In this document: positions 1 through 7,028 of the stretch, in pieces | How the letters are laid out: each line of letters starts with the position of its first letter | Position numbering within the stretch: position 1 is the stretch's first letter | Source: Candidatus Thorarchaeota archaeon | GTDB taxonomy: Archaea; Asgardarchaeota; Thorarchaeia; Thorarchaeales; Thorarchaeaceae | NCBI GenBank assembly: GCA_016840825.1 | Contig: JAEORN010000290.1 | Coordinates: forward strand, 1-7,935 | Reading direction: 5' to 3' | Length of the DNA: 7,935 bases | Made by a program: the position numbers and the translations under genes | The notes under the pieces: model-generated | What the model was told of the DNA's origin: nothing | The model's database searches: none | Seen by the model: only the letters and a program-made list of their open reading frames with translations

Positions 1-1184
1 AAGATTGCAGCGAGTGGAAATGCAATTAGTTTAGCTACATCCCTGAATAGGAAGAAGAACCGTGGATCAGCTAGAATCCCTGCTTGGAACCAATTCCAAA
101 TCTGAGTAGAGGGATTTGCTGCGACTGCGATTATACTGTCAACAAAAAAGTAACCACTCGCTAGGAAGAAAGTGATAAGTGGTCCAAAATCGCCAGTACG
201 TCCTCCAGGCTTTTCAGCGGCTTCTGTAGCAGTTCGACCGATACCACTCAGAGCATATGCCAAGAAGAAAAGGGACATTGCAATATCCACAGGGGTCATA
301 CCGAAGCTTTCGGATCTTCTCAATATATTCACAAGGAAGTAACCTGCGTAAATTGCAATGAAATTGGTCAGAAGCGCAATGTTCAGAGCTGCACCTTTCC
401 CAGCATTCCGAATAAATGAGAATAGCATGACAAGAGCAAACAAACCCATCGCAGCATAAGCAACGATTAGAAAGTCGAACTGGGTCATAATATTCAAAGT
501 CGCGTCAGCAAAGATACCATTTATCATTGTACCCAATCCGAGGATATCATTCGGAATCAAATATAGAGCAAGAAGTGCTTCTGCCCCGATTAATACCAGA
601 CCAATAAGTAGGAGAATGAAGCTACCTGTTCCCAGTAGGAAACCACCTTTCTTTGGTTCTGCAATCGTAGCAATTCTCAGGCTTGTCCGGGTGGACAGAT
701 AGCCTTGGAACGCAATCCAGCCAACCCAACAGAACATTGCAAAGAAAAGCATCGAAAGAGGACCTGTTAGAATAGAAAGGAATACGGAGATAGCAAATGA
801 AACAGCCATCCAACTGAGACCTTTGAGCTCTGTAGTTCTACCTCTACCTCGTCTTGTTAGCCATAGCCGATCAGCACCAATACCAGTTAGTAATGAACCA
901 AATGCGAAATAGATTGTACCTGCAGAACCGATGTAGGCAAAAAACAATACAAGTACTTCTTCAATACCAGTTCCAGCATAAGTATTCATCAACCATCCTA
1001 TGAAAAGAGCGAGAAAGGTAGTAGCAACAAACACTATGAAATAAGCAAGGTATCTCCTCTTTCTGAAGAAGACACCTATACCATCAAACAACGGGATTCC
1101 CAATGAGATAACCTCCCAAACTATAAACGGGAAAGGGTCTAGACCGATATAAGGTTTGCAGATGTTTTCCCCTACGATTTTCAT
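1..1184 (-). CDS. Polytopic membrane protein of unknown function (3' end off the window)
   Basis: An open minus-strand frame runs without a stop from an ATG at 1184 to the window edge: 394 codons plus two bases. The product begins MKIVGENICKPYIGLDPFPF and is very hydrophobic. I count about ten membrane spans, near residues 17-40, 45-66, 77-102, 121-139, 142-163, 179-209, 236-258, 266-288, 296-314 and 332-354. They are joined by short basic loops, for example RKRR near 42 and RRGRGR near 111. I see no transporter signature, nucleotide-binding motif or catalytic motif and do not recognise the family. The frame stays open upstream of the ATG into the opposite kinase gene, so the start is not proven. 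The ATG is chosen because it gives a clean divergent arrangement, but no good ribosome binding site precedes it. Reality as a gene is well supported by length and composition; function is unknown. Confidence 0.8.
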   Translation of the reverse strand, partial: MKIVGENICKPYIGLDPFPFIVWEVISLGIPLFDGIGVFFRKRRYLAYFIVFVATTFLALFIGWLMNTYAGTGIEEVLVLFFAYIGSAGTIYFAFGSLLTGIGADRLWLTRRGRGRTTELKGLSWMAVSFAISVFLSILTGPLSMLFFAMFCWVGWIAFQGYLSTRTSLRIATIAEPKKGGFLLGTGSFILLLIGLVLIGAEALLALYLIPNDILGLGTMINGIFADATLNIMTQFDFLIVAYAAMGLFALVMLFSFIRNAGKGAALNIALLTNFIAIYAGYFLVNILRRSESFGMTPVDIAMSLFFLAYALSGIGRTATEAAEKPGGRTGDFGPLITFFLASGYFFVDSIIAVAANPSTQIWNWFQAGILADPRFFFLFRDVAKLIAFPLAAI

Positions 1185-1192
1185 CCTGTCAA

Positions 1193-1219
1193 AGGTAATA
1201 AGAAGGTAGATTGTTACCT
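1193..1219. promoter_or_regulatory. Inverted repeat between divergent genes, candidate operator
   Basis: AGGTAATAA (1193-1201) and TTGTTACCT (1211-1219) form an inverted repeat matching at 8 of 9 positions around a 9-bp spacer. The repeat lies in the 57-bp gap between the divergent starts of the membrane protein (1184) and the kinase (1242). The position and symmetry suit a dimeric regulator acting on one or both genes. This is inference from position; no regulator can be named. Confidence 0.35.
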
Positions 1220-1241
1220 GAAAATGGGGCGGTGTGCCAAT

Positions 1242-4235
1242 ATGGCCATTCGTATTCTTATGGTTGACGACGACCCAGTGCATCTAGAACTAAGTGAACA
1301 GTTCTTGAAACGGCAGAGTCCAGAGTATGAAATCGTTGCTGTGGAAACCCCAGAGGAGGCAAAGAATCGCCTTCTTGAGGAAAAGTTCGATGCCGCAGTT
1401 TGTGACATCGATCTAGGCGAAAACCAATCCACAGGTCTCGATATTCTGGAACAGATTAGAGTAAATAAGAATGATATTCCGGTAATCATTTTCACTGGGA
1501 AGAGTCGAGAAGAATTTGCGATTCAAGCACTCAATCTTGGAGCGGACTATTATATTCGGAAGAGTTCATCCAAGATTGAGGGATTGTACGCTGAGCTATC
1601 ATACTATATTCTCGCAGCGGTAGAGAAACGTAGGACTGAGAGAGCACTTTTCAAGTCAGAAAGTAAACTCAGGGAGAGTGAGGCTAAACTTGCAGAGGCT
1701 CAACGTATTGCGCATCTAGGACACTGGGAGTGGGATATAGTTTCAAACATTGATATTTGGTCAGATGAAATCTATCGAATATTCGGACTTGCTCCACAAG
1801 AATTTTCAGCCACATACGAAGCATTTCTAGAGTCAGTACACGAAGATGATAGAGAATTTGTACAACTATCTGTTGATGCCGCAATAAAGGAGAAGAAACC
1901 CTATTCAATAGACCATCGAATTGTACGACCGGATGGGACAGTCCGTTTTGTTCATGAAGAAGGCGAAGTAACTTTTGACGAGAACGGAAACGCTGTTAGC
2001 ATGATGGGGACAGTTCAAGATACTACAGAAAGAATTCAACAGGAAACCCTCCTGAGGGAAGAACGGGACAGAGCGCAAAGGTACCTTGACTTAGCAGGCG
2101 TGATGATTCTGGCTCTGGATACCCAGTACAATGTGACAATGATGAACCAGAAGGGGTGTGAACTTCTTGAATGCAATGAAGGAGATATCTTAGGTGCGAA
2201 CTGGATTGAATCCTTCATTCCTGAACACAGTAGAAAGACTGCGGCAGCGTATCTTGATTCGCTAGTTGCGGGAGGTCCAAGAGGAACTTGTGAGATGAGT
2301 ATACTGACTCATTTAGGGACCGAAAAGAGGATACTATGTCAAGACAAAGTGCTTACTGATCAAGATGGTAAGGTGACTTCAATTCTATGTTCTGCTAGAG
2401 AAATTGAGATGGTTGAAGCTGAGAAAGCACTGATGACAAAAACATTACAGATTCGAGAAGAGTGGTGGCGGGGTGTTTTTGATCATGCGCCTGCGGCAAT
2501 AGGAATCTTCGACTCGAAAGGATTGCTCATTGATATTAACAAAGCTGGCCTGGAGTTACTCAGTGTAAAAGACCGAGATGACATCCTAGGTCTCAATCTT
2601 TTCAAAGACTCAAGACTACCAGAAAATGTCTTGGAGAGTGTACGTAAAGGAGAAGTATGCCAATTTGATTACAAATGGGACTTCGAGTATGTAGCAGAAC
2701 GAGAGCTCCTAAAGACCGCTCGTACTGATGTCATTTACATGGATGCTACACTCTCATCCCTCCAAGACAGGGAGGGGAATTCTCGAGGATATGTACTTCA
2801 CGCCTCAGATATGACCAAACGAAAACTCACTGAGAACGCGCTCAAAGCAAATGAAGAGATGTTCCGTACAATTTTCGAAGAGTCGCCAATCTGCATTGAA
2901 CTCTTCGATTCGGATGGGATACTGGTAAATGCAAACAAGGCAGCTCTTGATCTTTTTGGGGTGGATACACTTGAGAACTTCGTGGGTTTCGACCTATTTG
3001 GTGATCCTAACACTCCAGATTATGTGAAAGACAATCTTCGTAGAGGAATTATGGCCATGACTGAGTATCGATTTGATTTCTCGAAGGTCAAGGTTCATGA
3101 TCTCTACAAAACGAGTAAAAGTGGCATCATGCACATTGATTGTGTTTATTCGCCAATCAAATATGGGAAAGATGAAGACCTCCAGGGATTCATTATTCAT
3201 GTACAGAATGTAACAGACAGGGCTCTAGCTGAGCAGGCTTTGGTAGAGAGTCGAGAGAGCTATAAAGAACTGTATGACAATGCCTTAGTAGGACTATTCA
3301 GAGTCAGAATTTCCGATGGAATGATACTAGAGTGCAACGAACAATTCGCCAAGAGTTTTGGATTTGAAAAGAAAGGATTAATGATTGATGGTTCGAGATT
3401 CATTAAGGACTTTCTAGTTCACCCAAAGGAATGGGAGGAACTGAAGAAGAAGCTCTGTGAGGAGCAGAGATTTGTTTCCGAACTCCCTGTATCAACAAGA
3501 GATGATGAACGTCGGTGGATGCGCTTCTCTCTGAGTCTCTGGTCTGATAAGGGATATATTGAGGGGGTCATTGCGGACATCACTGAGCAGAAACAGGCAC
3601 TTGAGATGTTGAAGAAACAGAAAGAAGAACTTAGTGACTTCGCACATACTATGAGTCACGACCTGAAGAATATATTTCATAATATGCTTGGTTTCATTGA
3701 GCTGATAGAAGATGAGCAGAATTTCAGTCATCTCATAAAACTGCGAACACTATTGAATGAAACTAGTGAAATGGTTGACCACTCAGTAGCACTTGCAGAT
3801 GCGGGATTAATCATTGAGGAAACCGAGAATGTTGAACTGGCTTCGCTTGTGAAGGAGGTCGCAAATTCAATCATACCCGAGAACATCAGCTATTCGCAAG
3901 AAGAGCTTCCTGTTGTTAGTGCGGACTCACGGAAGGTCGCTCAAATCTTTCGAAATCTCTTTGACAACGCAATTCAACATGGGCAACCAAGAAGGATAGA
4001 AGTGACAGCAGCAAAAACTGATAGAGAGTATCGAATCAGGATAATGAATGATGGGAAGAGTATCCCAGAACTTCAACGATCCAAGATTTTCCTTCGTGGT
4101 TACACAACGAGCAAGAACGGACAGGGCTATGGCCTAGCTATTGTCAAACGTCTTGTTGAAGCACATGGATGGACAATCAAACTTCTTCCTAAAGCAATAA
4201 CTACCTTCGAAATCGAGATACCTGAATTACAGTGA
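1242..4235 (+). CDS. Cytosolic hybrid histidine kinase: receiver, five PAS domains, HisKA, HATPase
   Basis: The 997-aa product has no membrane span, so it should sense a cytoplasmic signal. Residues 1-120 are a receiver domain with acidic cluster D9-D11, phospho-acceptor D55 (in VCDIDLG), T85 and K107, all expected for an active fold. Five PAS domains follow, near 150-262, 270-395, 405-525, 535-660 and 670-785, several ending in typical PAC motifs such as DTTERIQ and DITEQKQ. The dimerisation domain carries H806 in FAHTMSHDLKN. The ATP-binding domain has an N-box with N909, a G1 box (NDGKSIP, 936 onward) and a G2 box (GQGYGLA, 960 onward). All catalytic boxes look intact. A longer start at 1224 adds six residues; 1242 is preferred because receivers normally begin like MAIRILMVDDDP and a GGCGGTG lies just upstream. 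The N-terminal receiver may accept phosphate from another kinase or from H806. No output domain or separate response regulator is adjacent. The ligand is unknown. Confidence 0.95.
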   Translation: MAIRILMVDDDPVHLELSEQFLKRQSPEYEIVAVETPEEAKNRLLEEKFDAAVCDIDLGENQSTGLDILEQIRVNKNDIPVIIFTGKSREEFAIQALNLGADYYIRKSSSKIEGLYAELSYYILAAVEKRRTERALFKSESKLRESEAKLAEAQRIAHLGHWEWDIVSNIDIWSDEIYRIFGLAPQEFSATYEAFLESVHEDDREFVQLSVDAAIKEKKPYSIDHRIVRPDGTVRFVHEEGEVTFDENGNAVSMMGTVQDTTERIQQETLLREERDRAQRYLDLAGVMILALDTQYNVTMMNQKGCELLECNEGDILGANWIESFIPEHSRKTAAAYLDSLVAGGPRGTCEMSILTHLGTEKRILCQDKVLTDQDGKVTSILCSAREIEMVEAEKALMTKTLQIREEWWRGVFDHAPAAIGIFDSKGLLIDINKAGLELLSVKDRDDILGLNLFKDSRLPENVLESVRKGEVCQFDYKWDFEYVAERELLKTARTDVIYMDATLSSLQDREGNSRGYVLHASDMTKRKLTENALKANEEMFRTIFEESPICIELFDSDGILVNANKAALDLFGVDTLENFVGFDLFGDPNTPDYVKDNLRRGIMAMTEYRFDFSKVKVHDLYKTSKSGIMHIDCVYSPIKYGKDEDLQGFIIHVQNVTDRALAEQALVESRESYKELYDNALVGLFRVRISDGMILECNEQFAKSFGFEKKGLMIDGSRFIKDFLVHPKEWEELKKKLCEEQRFVSELPVSTRDDERRWMRFSLSLWSDKGYIEGVIADITEQKQALEMLKKQKEELSDFAHTMSHDLKNIFHNMLGFIELIEDEQNFSHLIKLRTLLNETSEMVDHSVALADAGLIIEETENVELASLVKEVANSIIPENISYSQEELPVVSADSRKVAQIFRNLFDNAIQHGQPRRIEVTAAKTDREYRIRIMNDGKSIPELQRSKIFLRGYTTSKNGQGYGLAIVKRLVEAHGWTIKLLPKAITTFEIEIPELQ

Positions 4236-4254
4236 TTGAATGCCGACTGGATTA

Positions 4255-4428
4255 TTAATGCATATCGGCGCTGATTTCTACACACAAGGGCAAGCTTAAT
4301 AGGTTTAACACCGCACGTATATACGTGGTCAGTGAACCGGTAGGGCCTAGTTTTCGTAACATGCCCTCATTACATAACTCCCCCCCTCCTACCACATTGA
4401 GCTCTGCCGCATCCTGGCCACACTTCAT
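4255..4428 (-). CDS. Candidate mini-ORF or gene remnant, N-terminus MKCGQDAA
   Basis: This minus-strand ORF of 57 codons starts at ATG 4428 and ends at TAA 4257-4255, 19 bp from the kinase stop. Its first 13 residues, MKCGQDAAELNVV, match those of a second mini-ORF (7093-7016), MRCGQDAAKIAII. The substitutions are K/R, E/K, L/I, N/A, V/I and V/I, and the silent changes fall at third codon positions, which looks like protein conservation. After residue 13 the two diverge. A run of seven G on the coding strand (+ strand 4380-4386) lies at codons 14-17; one base fewer would give a short tail ending RACYEN. The ORF may therefore be frameshifted or degraded. No Shine-Dalgarno sequence precedes the ATG. 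It could also be a non-coding repeat. No function is assigned. Confidence 0.3.
   Translation of the reverse strand: MKCGQDAAELNVVGGGELCNEGMLRKLGPTGSLTTYIRAVLNLLSLPLCVEISADMH
4314..4327. promoter_or_regulatory. 14-bp perfect palindrome CACGTATATACGTG
   Basis: The sequence reads the same on both strands over 14 bp and lies 79 bp after the kinase stop and about 185 bp before the TPR start. It could be a binding site for a dimeric protein or a short cruciform/hairpin. It contains GTAT and ATAC in inverted order, resembling the half-sites of the array near 6412-6450, but the arrangement differs. Function is unknown. Confidence 0.3.
4405..4428. repeat. Shared 24-nt element, copy A
   Basis: This 24-mer matches 7070-7093 at 21 of 24 positions in the same orientation. 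Similarity continues more weakly on both sides, about 31 of 42 bases over the wider block. Both copies lie roughly 85-120 bp before a plus-strand gene. It coincides with the first eight codons of the minus-strand mini-ORF starting at 4428. Confidence 0.6.
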
Positions 4429-4470
4429 TATTCAGTTGATCTAAATACCAAAAGACTGATGTATTGCATC

Positions 4471-4478
4471 TTATAACT
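4471..4478 (+). promoter_or_regulatory. Possible TATA box of the TPR gene
   Basis: TTATAACT lies within an AT-rich stretch about 40 bp before the GTG start. An archaeal TATA box here would put transcription initiation near 4498-4502, next to the GAGGT ribosome binding site. The leader would then be very short, so the box or its exact position is uncertain. Confidence 0.3.
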
Positions 4479-4511
4479 TAATACAATTTTAGTAATTCGA
4501 GGTCCTGAAGA

Positions 4512-5981
4512 GTGAAACCACTAGGAACGATAACCCAGTGTTTTCCGCATGTCGATAAAGTAGCTAGATCAATACTCCAGTCAGTGATGGATGAAGCTGA
4601 GAACTATGCGGATTTCGTAAAGCGATTGTGGGAAAAAGCTTGCTCTGAAAAATTACCGCCAATTTGTGGATACTTTGCCTTTTATCATGCGTTCAGATTG
4701 GATATGTTTCCTCAGATGGAGCAGCTCTTCAACTTTGATGAAATTGCTATATTCATTGAACCCCTCTATTTAGTTGACAGGGTAGTTCTTGGATATGAGG
4801 TTGACATGAACAAGATGTACAAATCTCTAGTAAAAGCTATGGAAACAATTCCAAATGATTGGTTGGCTTGCCATCTATATCTCGCATGGCGTCGTGTCAT
4901 TGAGGCATATGATCCTGAAACTGACACAGACACACAAATTATGGACACTATAGAGGAACGTATCAAAAGCGATAGAAACTATGAGTGCTTTGAACCAATC
5001 TTCATTGGTCTTGAAGCATTCAGGATGATGATTAAGGGCTATCATAAAGAGGCAGTAGAACTGTTTGAAAAGGGCTTAGCTTTGGCACGGAAACACAACG
5101 ACCTTCTCTTAGTTGCTGACGGACTTTATTTTCTAGCTGAAAATATCAAAAAGGAGGATGAATCACGAGCTATTAGTCTTATCTTGGAACACAATAGGTT
5201 AGCTGAAGAAGTAGGATATTCGTGGACTTTGGCGAGAAGCTCACTAGTACTGGGGAGGATTAAGATCAATCGTGGAGAGTTTAATGCTGCAGTGGAGCAT
5301 CTCTTAAAGCATAGTAAAGTGATTGAATCCATTGGTCATCCAGCAGCGTATTCAAACTACAGCTTGGCTCTTGCGTATAATTTGGTTAGAGATGGTAATA
5401 ATGCAATCAGATATTTAGAAACCATAAGGGAAAGATACGGCATAAAACGATACATAGCACTCTTTCACCTGCAAATGGCATTTGCCTATATGAACATTGG
5501 AGAGGAAAGAGAGGCTCTTTCACATCTTGATAAAGCGAAACGACATGCAGTTCAATCGGGTTTTCAATCATATCTGAACCTCCATCAATTACTAGAAGGC
5601 ATCTTCGAGAAAAAAAGTGGAGATTTTCAATCCGCGGCGCACAGTCTGGAAACAATACTGACGCAGGTTAGTGAAGAGGACCAACTATACAAGTGTTTGA
5701 GTCTCTTCCATCTTGCAGATATTGAGATAGAAACATATCCATCCGAAATGGCTAGTAACTCTACATTTTGGCTAGACAGATTTGAAAGATTCGTTGAAAA
5801 CGGGAATATGCCTGGTTTTGCAGCTCAAGCGAAGATTTTGAAGGCCAAGCTTCTACATAAGCAAGGTAAACAGCAGAGATCCCAAGCTCTGGTTGATGAG
5901 GTGTTACGAGTTGCTGAATCTCCAGGTATGATGTATCTGAAAGATATGATTTCAGTACATATTGTTGGGATATCAAGATAG
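4512..5981 (+). CDS. Tetratricopeptide-repeat (TPR) protein
   Basis: The 489-aa product starts with GTG at 4512, eight bases after GAGGT (4499-4503). There is no signal peptide or clear membrane span, so it is probably cytoplasmic. The first 165 or so residues are helical without recognisable repeats. From about residue 178 there are successive TPR-like helix pairs. Clear ones begin EAVELFEKGLALARKH, then AAVEHLLKHSKVIES, NAIRYLETIRERYG, EALSHLDKAKRHAVQ and SAAHSLETILTQVS; a last pair, near LKAKLLHKQGKQQRSQALVDEVL, closes the protein. Such arrays act as protein-binding scaffolds, and no enzymatic or DNA-binding domain is fused here. The gene follows the kinase on the same strand after a 276-bp gap with its own likely promoter, so co-transcription is doubtful. 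The partner is unknown. Confidence 0.88.
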   Translation: MKPLGTITQCFPHVDKVARSILQSVMDEAENYADFVKRLWEKACSEKLPPICGYFAFYHAFRLDMFPQMEQLFNFDEIAIFIEPLYLVDRVVLGYEVDMNKMYKSLVKAMETIPNDWLACHLYLAWRRVIEAYDPETDTDTQIMDTIEERIKSDRNYECFEPIFIGLEAFRMMIKGYHKEAVELFEKGLALARKHNDLLLVADGLYFLAENIKKEDESRAISLILEHNRLAEEVGYSWTLARSSLVLGRIKINRGEFNAAVEHLLKHSKVIESIGHPAAYSNYSLALAYNLVRDGNNAIRYLETIRERYGIKRYIALFHLQMAFAYMNIGEEREALSHLDKAKRHAVQSGFQSYLNLHQLLEGIFEKKSGDFQSAAHSLETILTQVSEEDQLYKCLSLFHLADIEIETYPSEMASNSTFWLDRFERFVENGNMPGFAAQAKILKAKLLHKQGKQQRSQALVDEVLRVAESPGMMYLKDMISVHIVGISR

Positions 5982-6006
5982 AGCTTGTTTTGCGTACAAT
6001 AATTAT

Positions 6007-6321
6007 TCATTGAAGTACATCAAAGGCGAGTTCTTTCGCTGTGTCTTGAATCTTCTCAAGTTTCGTGATTTGAGCCTCGAGTTGCTTGAATTTATCTCTT
6101 TGAGGAATCAGTGTCTTCTCTAGAATGACTGCGATAGCTTCTGATCTACTTTGGAAGATATTAAGTTTAACAAGGATGTCAAGCATATTGACAATCTCAT
6201 CATCAAGACGTGCTGTAACTGGATTATCTCGTTTCGAATCTGACAATCGAGTTGATAAATTCTCGATTATGTCTTTTCTCAATGTCTGAGAGGGTTCGGT
6301 AGGTTTCTTCTTCTTTGTCAA
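6007..6321 (-). CDS. Ribbon-helix-helix (CopG/Arc/MetJ-like) DNA-binding protein with C-terminal coiled coil
   Basis: The product is 104 aa. Residues 1-40 form a basic, polar N-terminus (TKKKKPTEPS). The core reads NPVTARLDDEIVNMLDIL followed by KLNIFQSRSEAIAVILEKTL: a DNA-contacting beta-strand, then two helices with the SRSEAI turn typical of RHH regulators. The tail, QRDKFKQLEAQITKLEKIQ onward, has a heptad pattern suggesting a coiled coil for oligomerisation. RHH proteins bind DNA as dimers, often cooperatively on tandem short half-sites. The start chosen is TTG at 6321 because GGAGGT lies eight bases upstream (complement of 6330-6335); a TTG at 6396 would add 25 residues but lacks such a site. 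It diverges from the first exported-protein gene and is a candidate regulator of the array at 6412-6450. No toxin gene is adjacent, so an antitoxin role is not supported. Confidence 0.88.
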   Translation of the reverse strand: MTKKKKPTEPSQTLRKDIIENLSTRLSDSKRDNPVTARLDDEIVNMLDILVKLNIFQSRSEAIAVILEKTLIPQRDKFKQLEAQITKLEKIQDTAKELAFDVLQ

Positions 6322-6359
6322 ATATGTTGACCTCCAAGTATGATTATATCCCAAGACAC

Positions 6360-6369
6360 TCTTAAATCT
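6360..6369 (-). promoter_or_regulatory. Possible TATA box of the RHH gene
   Basis: On the minus strand this reads as an AT-rich GATTTAAGAG-like block about 40 bp before the TTG start, which would place initiation near 6338 and leave the GGAGGT in the leader. A GATATAATC at 6342-6350 is a better TATA match but would put initiation at the start codon and exclude the ribosome binding site. Both are tentative. Confidence 0.25.
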
Positions 6370-6395
6370 CGTCTTTTTGTATTCTCGTGGGCACA

Positions 6396-6409
6396 AAATA
6401 TTTATTATA
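6396..6409 (+). promoter_or_regulatory. Possible TATA region of the first exported-protein gene
   Basis: The uninterrupted A/T run from 6396 to 6409 (AAATATTTATTATA) is the best TATA candidate before the GTG at 6508. Initiation would fall near 6425-6435, inside the GTAT array, giving a leader of about 75-80 nt. Confidence 0.4.
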
Positions 6410-6411
6410 GA

Positions 6412-6450
6412 GTATTACGTATACATGTATCTTGGTATCTACGATACCAT
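6412..6450. promoter_or_regulatory. Phased GTAT array, candidate RHH operator
   Basis: Consecutive units read GTATTAC (6412), GTATACAT (6419), GTATCTTG (6427), GTATCTAC (6435) and GATACCAT (6443). The spacing is 7, 8, 8 and 8 bp. The last unit is in inverted orientation, so the end of the array is also a perfect palindrome arm pair, TGGTATC (6433-6439) and GATACCA (6443-6449). ATACATGTAT (6421-6430) is a further perfect palindrome. The array lies between the divergent RHH gene and the exported-protein gene, just downstream of the latter's TATA candidate. Known RHH proteins such as MetJ bind tandem 8-bp boxes; applying that here is inference. Confidence 0.5.
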
Positions 6451-6459
6451 GAGTTGTGG

Positions 6460-6473
6460 AGAGGCTTGCCTCT
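6460..6473 (+). promoter_or_regulatory. Short leader hairpin with CUUG loop
   Basis: AGAGG (6460-6464) and CCTCT (6469-6473) pair perfectly around CTTG. The G-C closed CUUG tetraloop is known to be stable. The hairpin would lie in the leader of the first exported-protein mRNA, about 22 nt before its ribosome binding site. A regulatory role is speculative. Confidence 0.3.
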
Positions 6474-6507
6474 GCATTCATCAATAAGCGTGTTCGGAGG
6501 TGATTAA

Positions 6508-6957
6508 GTGAAAGGAAATTCAAAGAAACTAGGTGTGTGTATTCTGAGTATGGTATTCTTGCTTGCCCTAGTGTCAGCAATGCCAGTTCAAGCCAAGATA
6601 CCGCTTAGATGGGAATATGCTGCCATCCAAACATTCGATCCTCTGTGGACGGGCGACATTGTGAGTGATGATGGCATTTCTGGCACCATTATATTAGATG
6701 TATACTGGTGGATTGATCTAAACAATGTAGAACACTTTAGCGGAATCTGGTACATTACCTGGAATGGTGGTGGATACATCAAAGGCACCCAAGTAGGGAA
6801 ACTTGTATTTTCAACCGGTGAGTATGTCATTAATGGTCAAGTAACAGAAACTTCTGACAATTGGGGCTATGTGAATGGTCGAAATATACACATCATGGGT
6901 TCAATTGATTACTCAACTTGGCCTTTGGAAACCACTGGGATGTTCCAGATAAACTGA
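6508..6957 (+). CDS. Small exported Trp-rich beta protein, paralogue 1
   Basis: The 149-aa product starts with GTG at 6508, seven bases after GGAGG within a near-ideal GGAGGTGAT (6496-6504). Residues 1-29 are a Sec-type signal peptide: basic KK, hydrophobic core ILSMVFLLALVSA, then an AxA-like MPVQA cleavage site before KIPL. There is no lipobox cysteine and no second membrane span, so the mature chain of about 120 residues is probably released outside the cell. It has eight tryptophans, no cysteine and many Gly/Asn turns, suggesting a beta-sheet or barrel fold. The C-terminal half shares a pattern with the next gene: W.I.W, GGG.I.GT, NGxxTE, GRNxHxxGxID and a final QIN. I recognise no named family. 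It diverges from the RHH gene with a phased array between them, suggesting regulated expression. Confidence 0.85.
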   Translation: MKGNSKKLGVCILSMVFLLALVSAMPVQAKIPLRWEYAAIQTFDPLWTGDIVSDDGISGTIILDVYWWIDLNNVEHFSGIWYITWNGGGYIKGTQVGKLVFSTGEYVINGQVTETSDNWGYVNGRNIHIMGSIDYSTWPLETTGMFQIN

Positions 6958-6988
6958 GCAGGAAATATTTTAGAAATCTGCGTTCGGA

Positions 6989-7028
6989 GAGGGATTGATT
7001 AAAGTTCAATCCCTCCTATTTTCCTCTT
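6989..7028 (+). terminator. 3' stem-loop after exported protein 1, probable terminator
   Basis: GAGGGATTGA (6989-6998) pairs perfectly with TCAATCCCTC (7006-7015) around a 7-nt loop, followed by pyrimidine-rich TATTTTCCTCTT. It lies 31 bp after the stop. A homologous stem-loop follows the paralogue, with a compensated base pair. Archaeal termination usually depends on T-tracts, so this may instead be an mRNA 3'-end stabiliser. Confidence 0.55.

Larger units (their letters stand above)
4236..4511. other. Intergenic region between kinase and TPR genes
   Basis: These 276 bp hold a weak hairpin just after the kinase stop (GCCGA 4242-4246 with TCGGC 4265-4269, 18-nt loop, no T-tract), a 14-bp palindrome, a 7-C run (4380-4386), the 24-nt element shared with the region before the second exported-protein gene, and the promoter of the TPR gene. 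No long gene is present on either strand; a 57-codon minus-strand ORF is listed separately. Confidence 0.6.

Noticed and set aside
622..813. 63-codon minus-strand ORF inside the membrane-protein gene
   Set aside because: It lies out of frame within the long hydrophobic reading frame and has no independent support.
1214..1495. 93-codon minus-strand ORF opposite the kinase start
   Set aside because: It overlaps the receiver domain, whose motifs are clear, and its Ser/Arg-rich product looks like an antisense shadow.
4242..4269. Hairpin after the kinase stop as an intrinsic terminator
   Set aside because: The stem is five or six pairs with an 18-nt loop and no T-tract follows, so it is too weak to call.
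6007..6321. RHH protein as the antitoxin of a toxin-antitoxin pair
   Set aside because: No small toxin gene is adjacent: the TPR gene converges on it and the exported protein diverges from it.
6322..6396. N-terminal extension of the RHH gene to a TTG at 6396
   Set aside because: The TTG at 6321 has GGAGGT at the right distance; the extra 25 residues have no RHH-like content.
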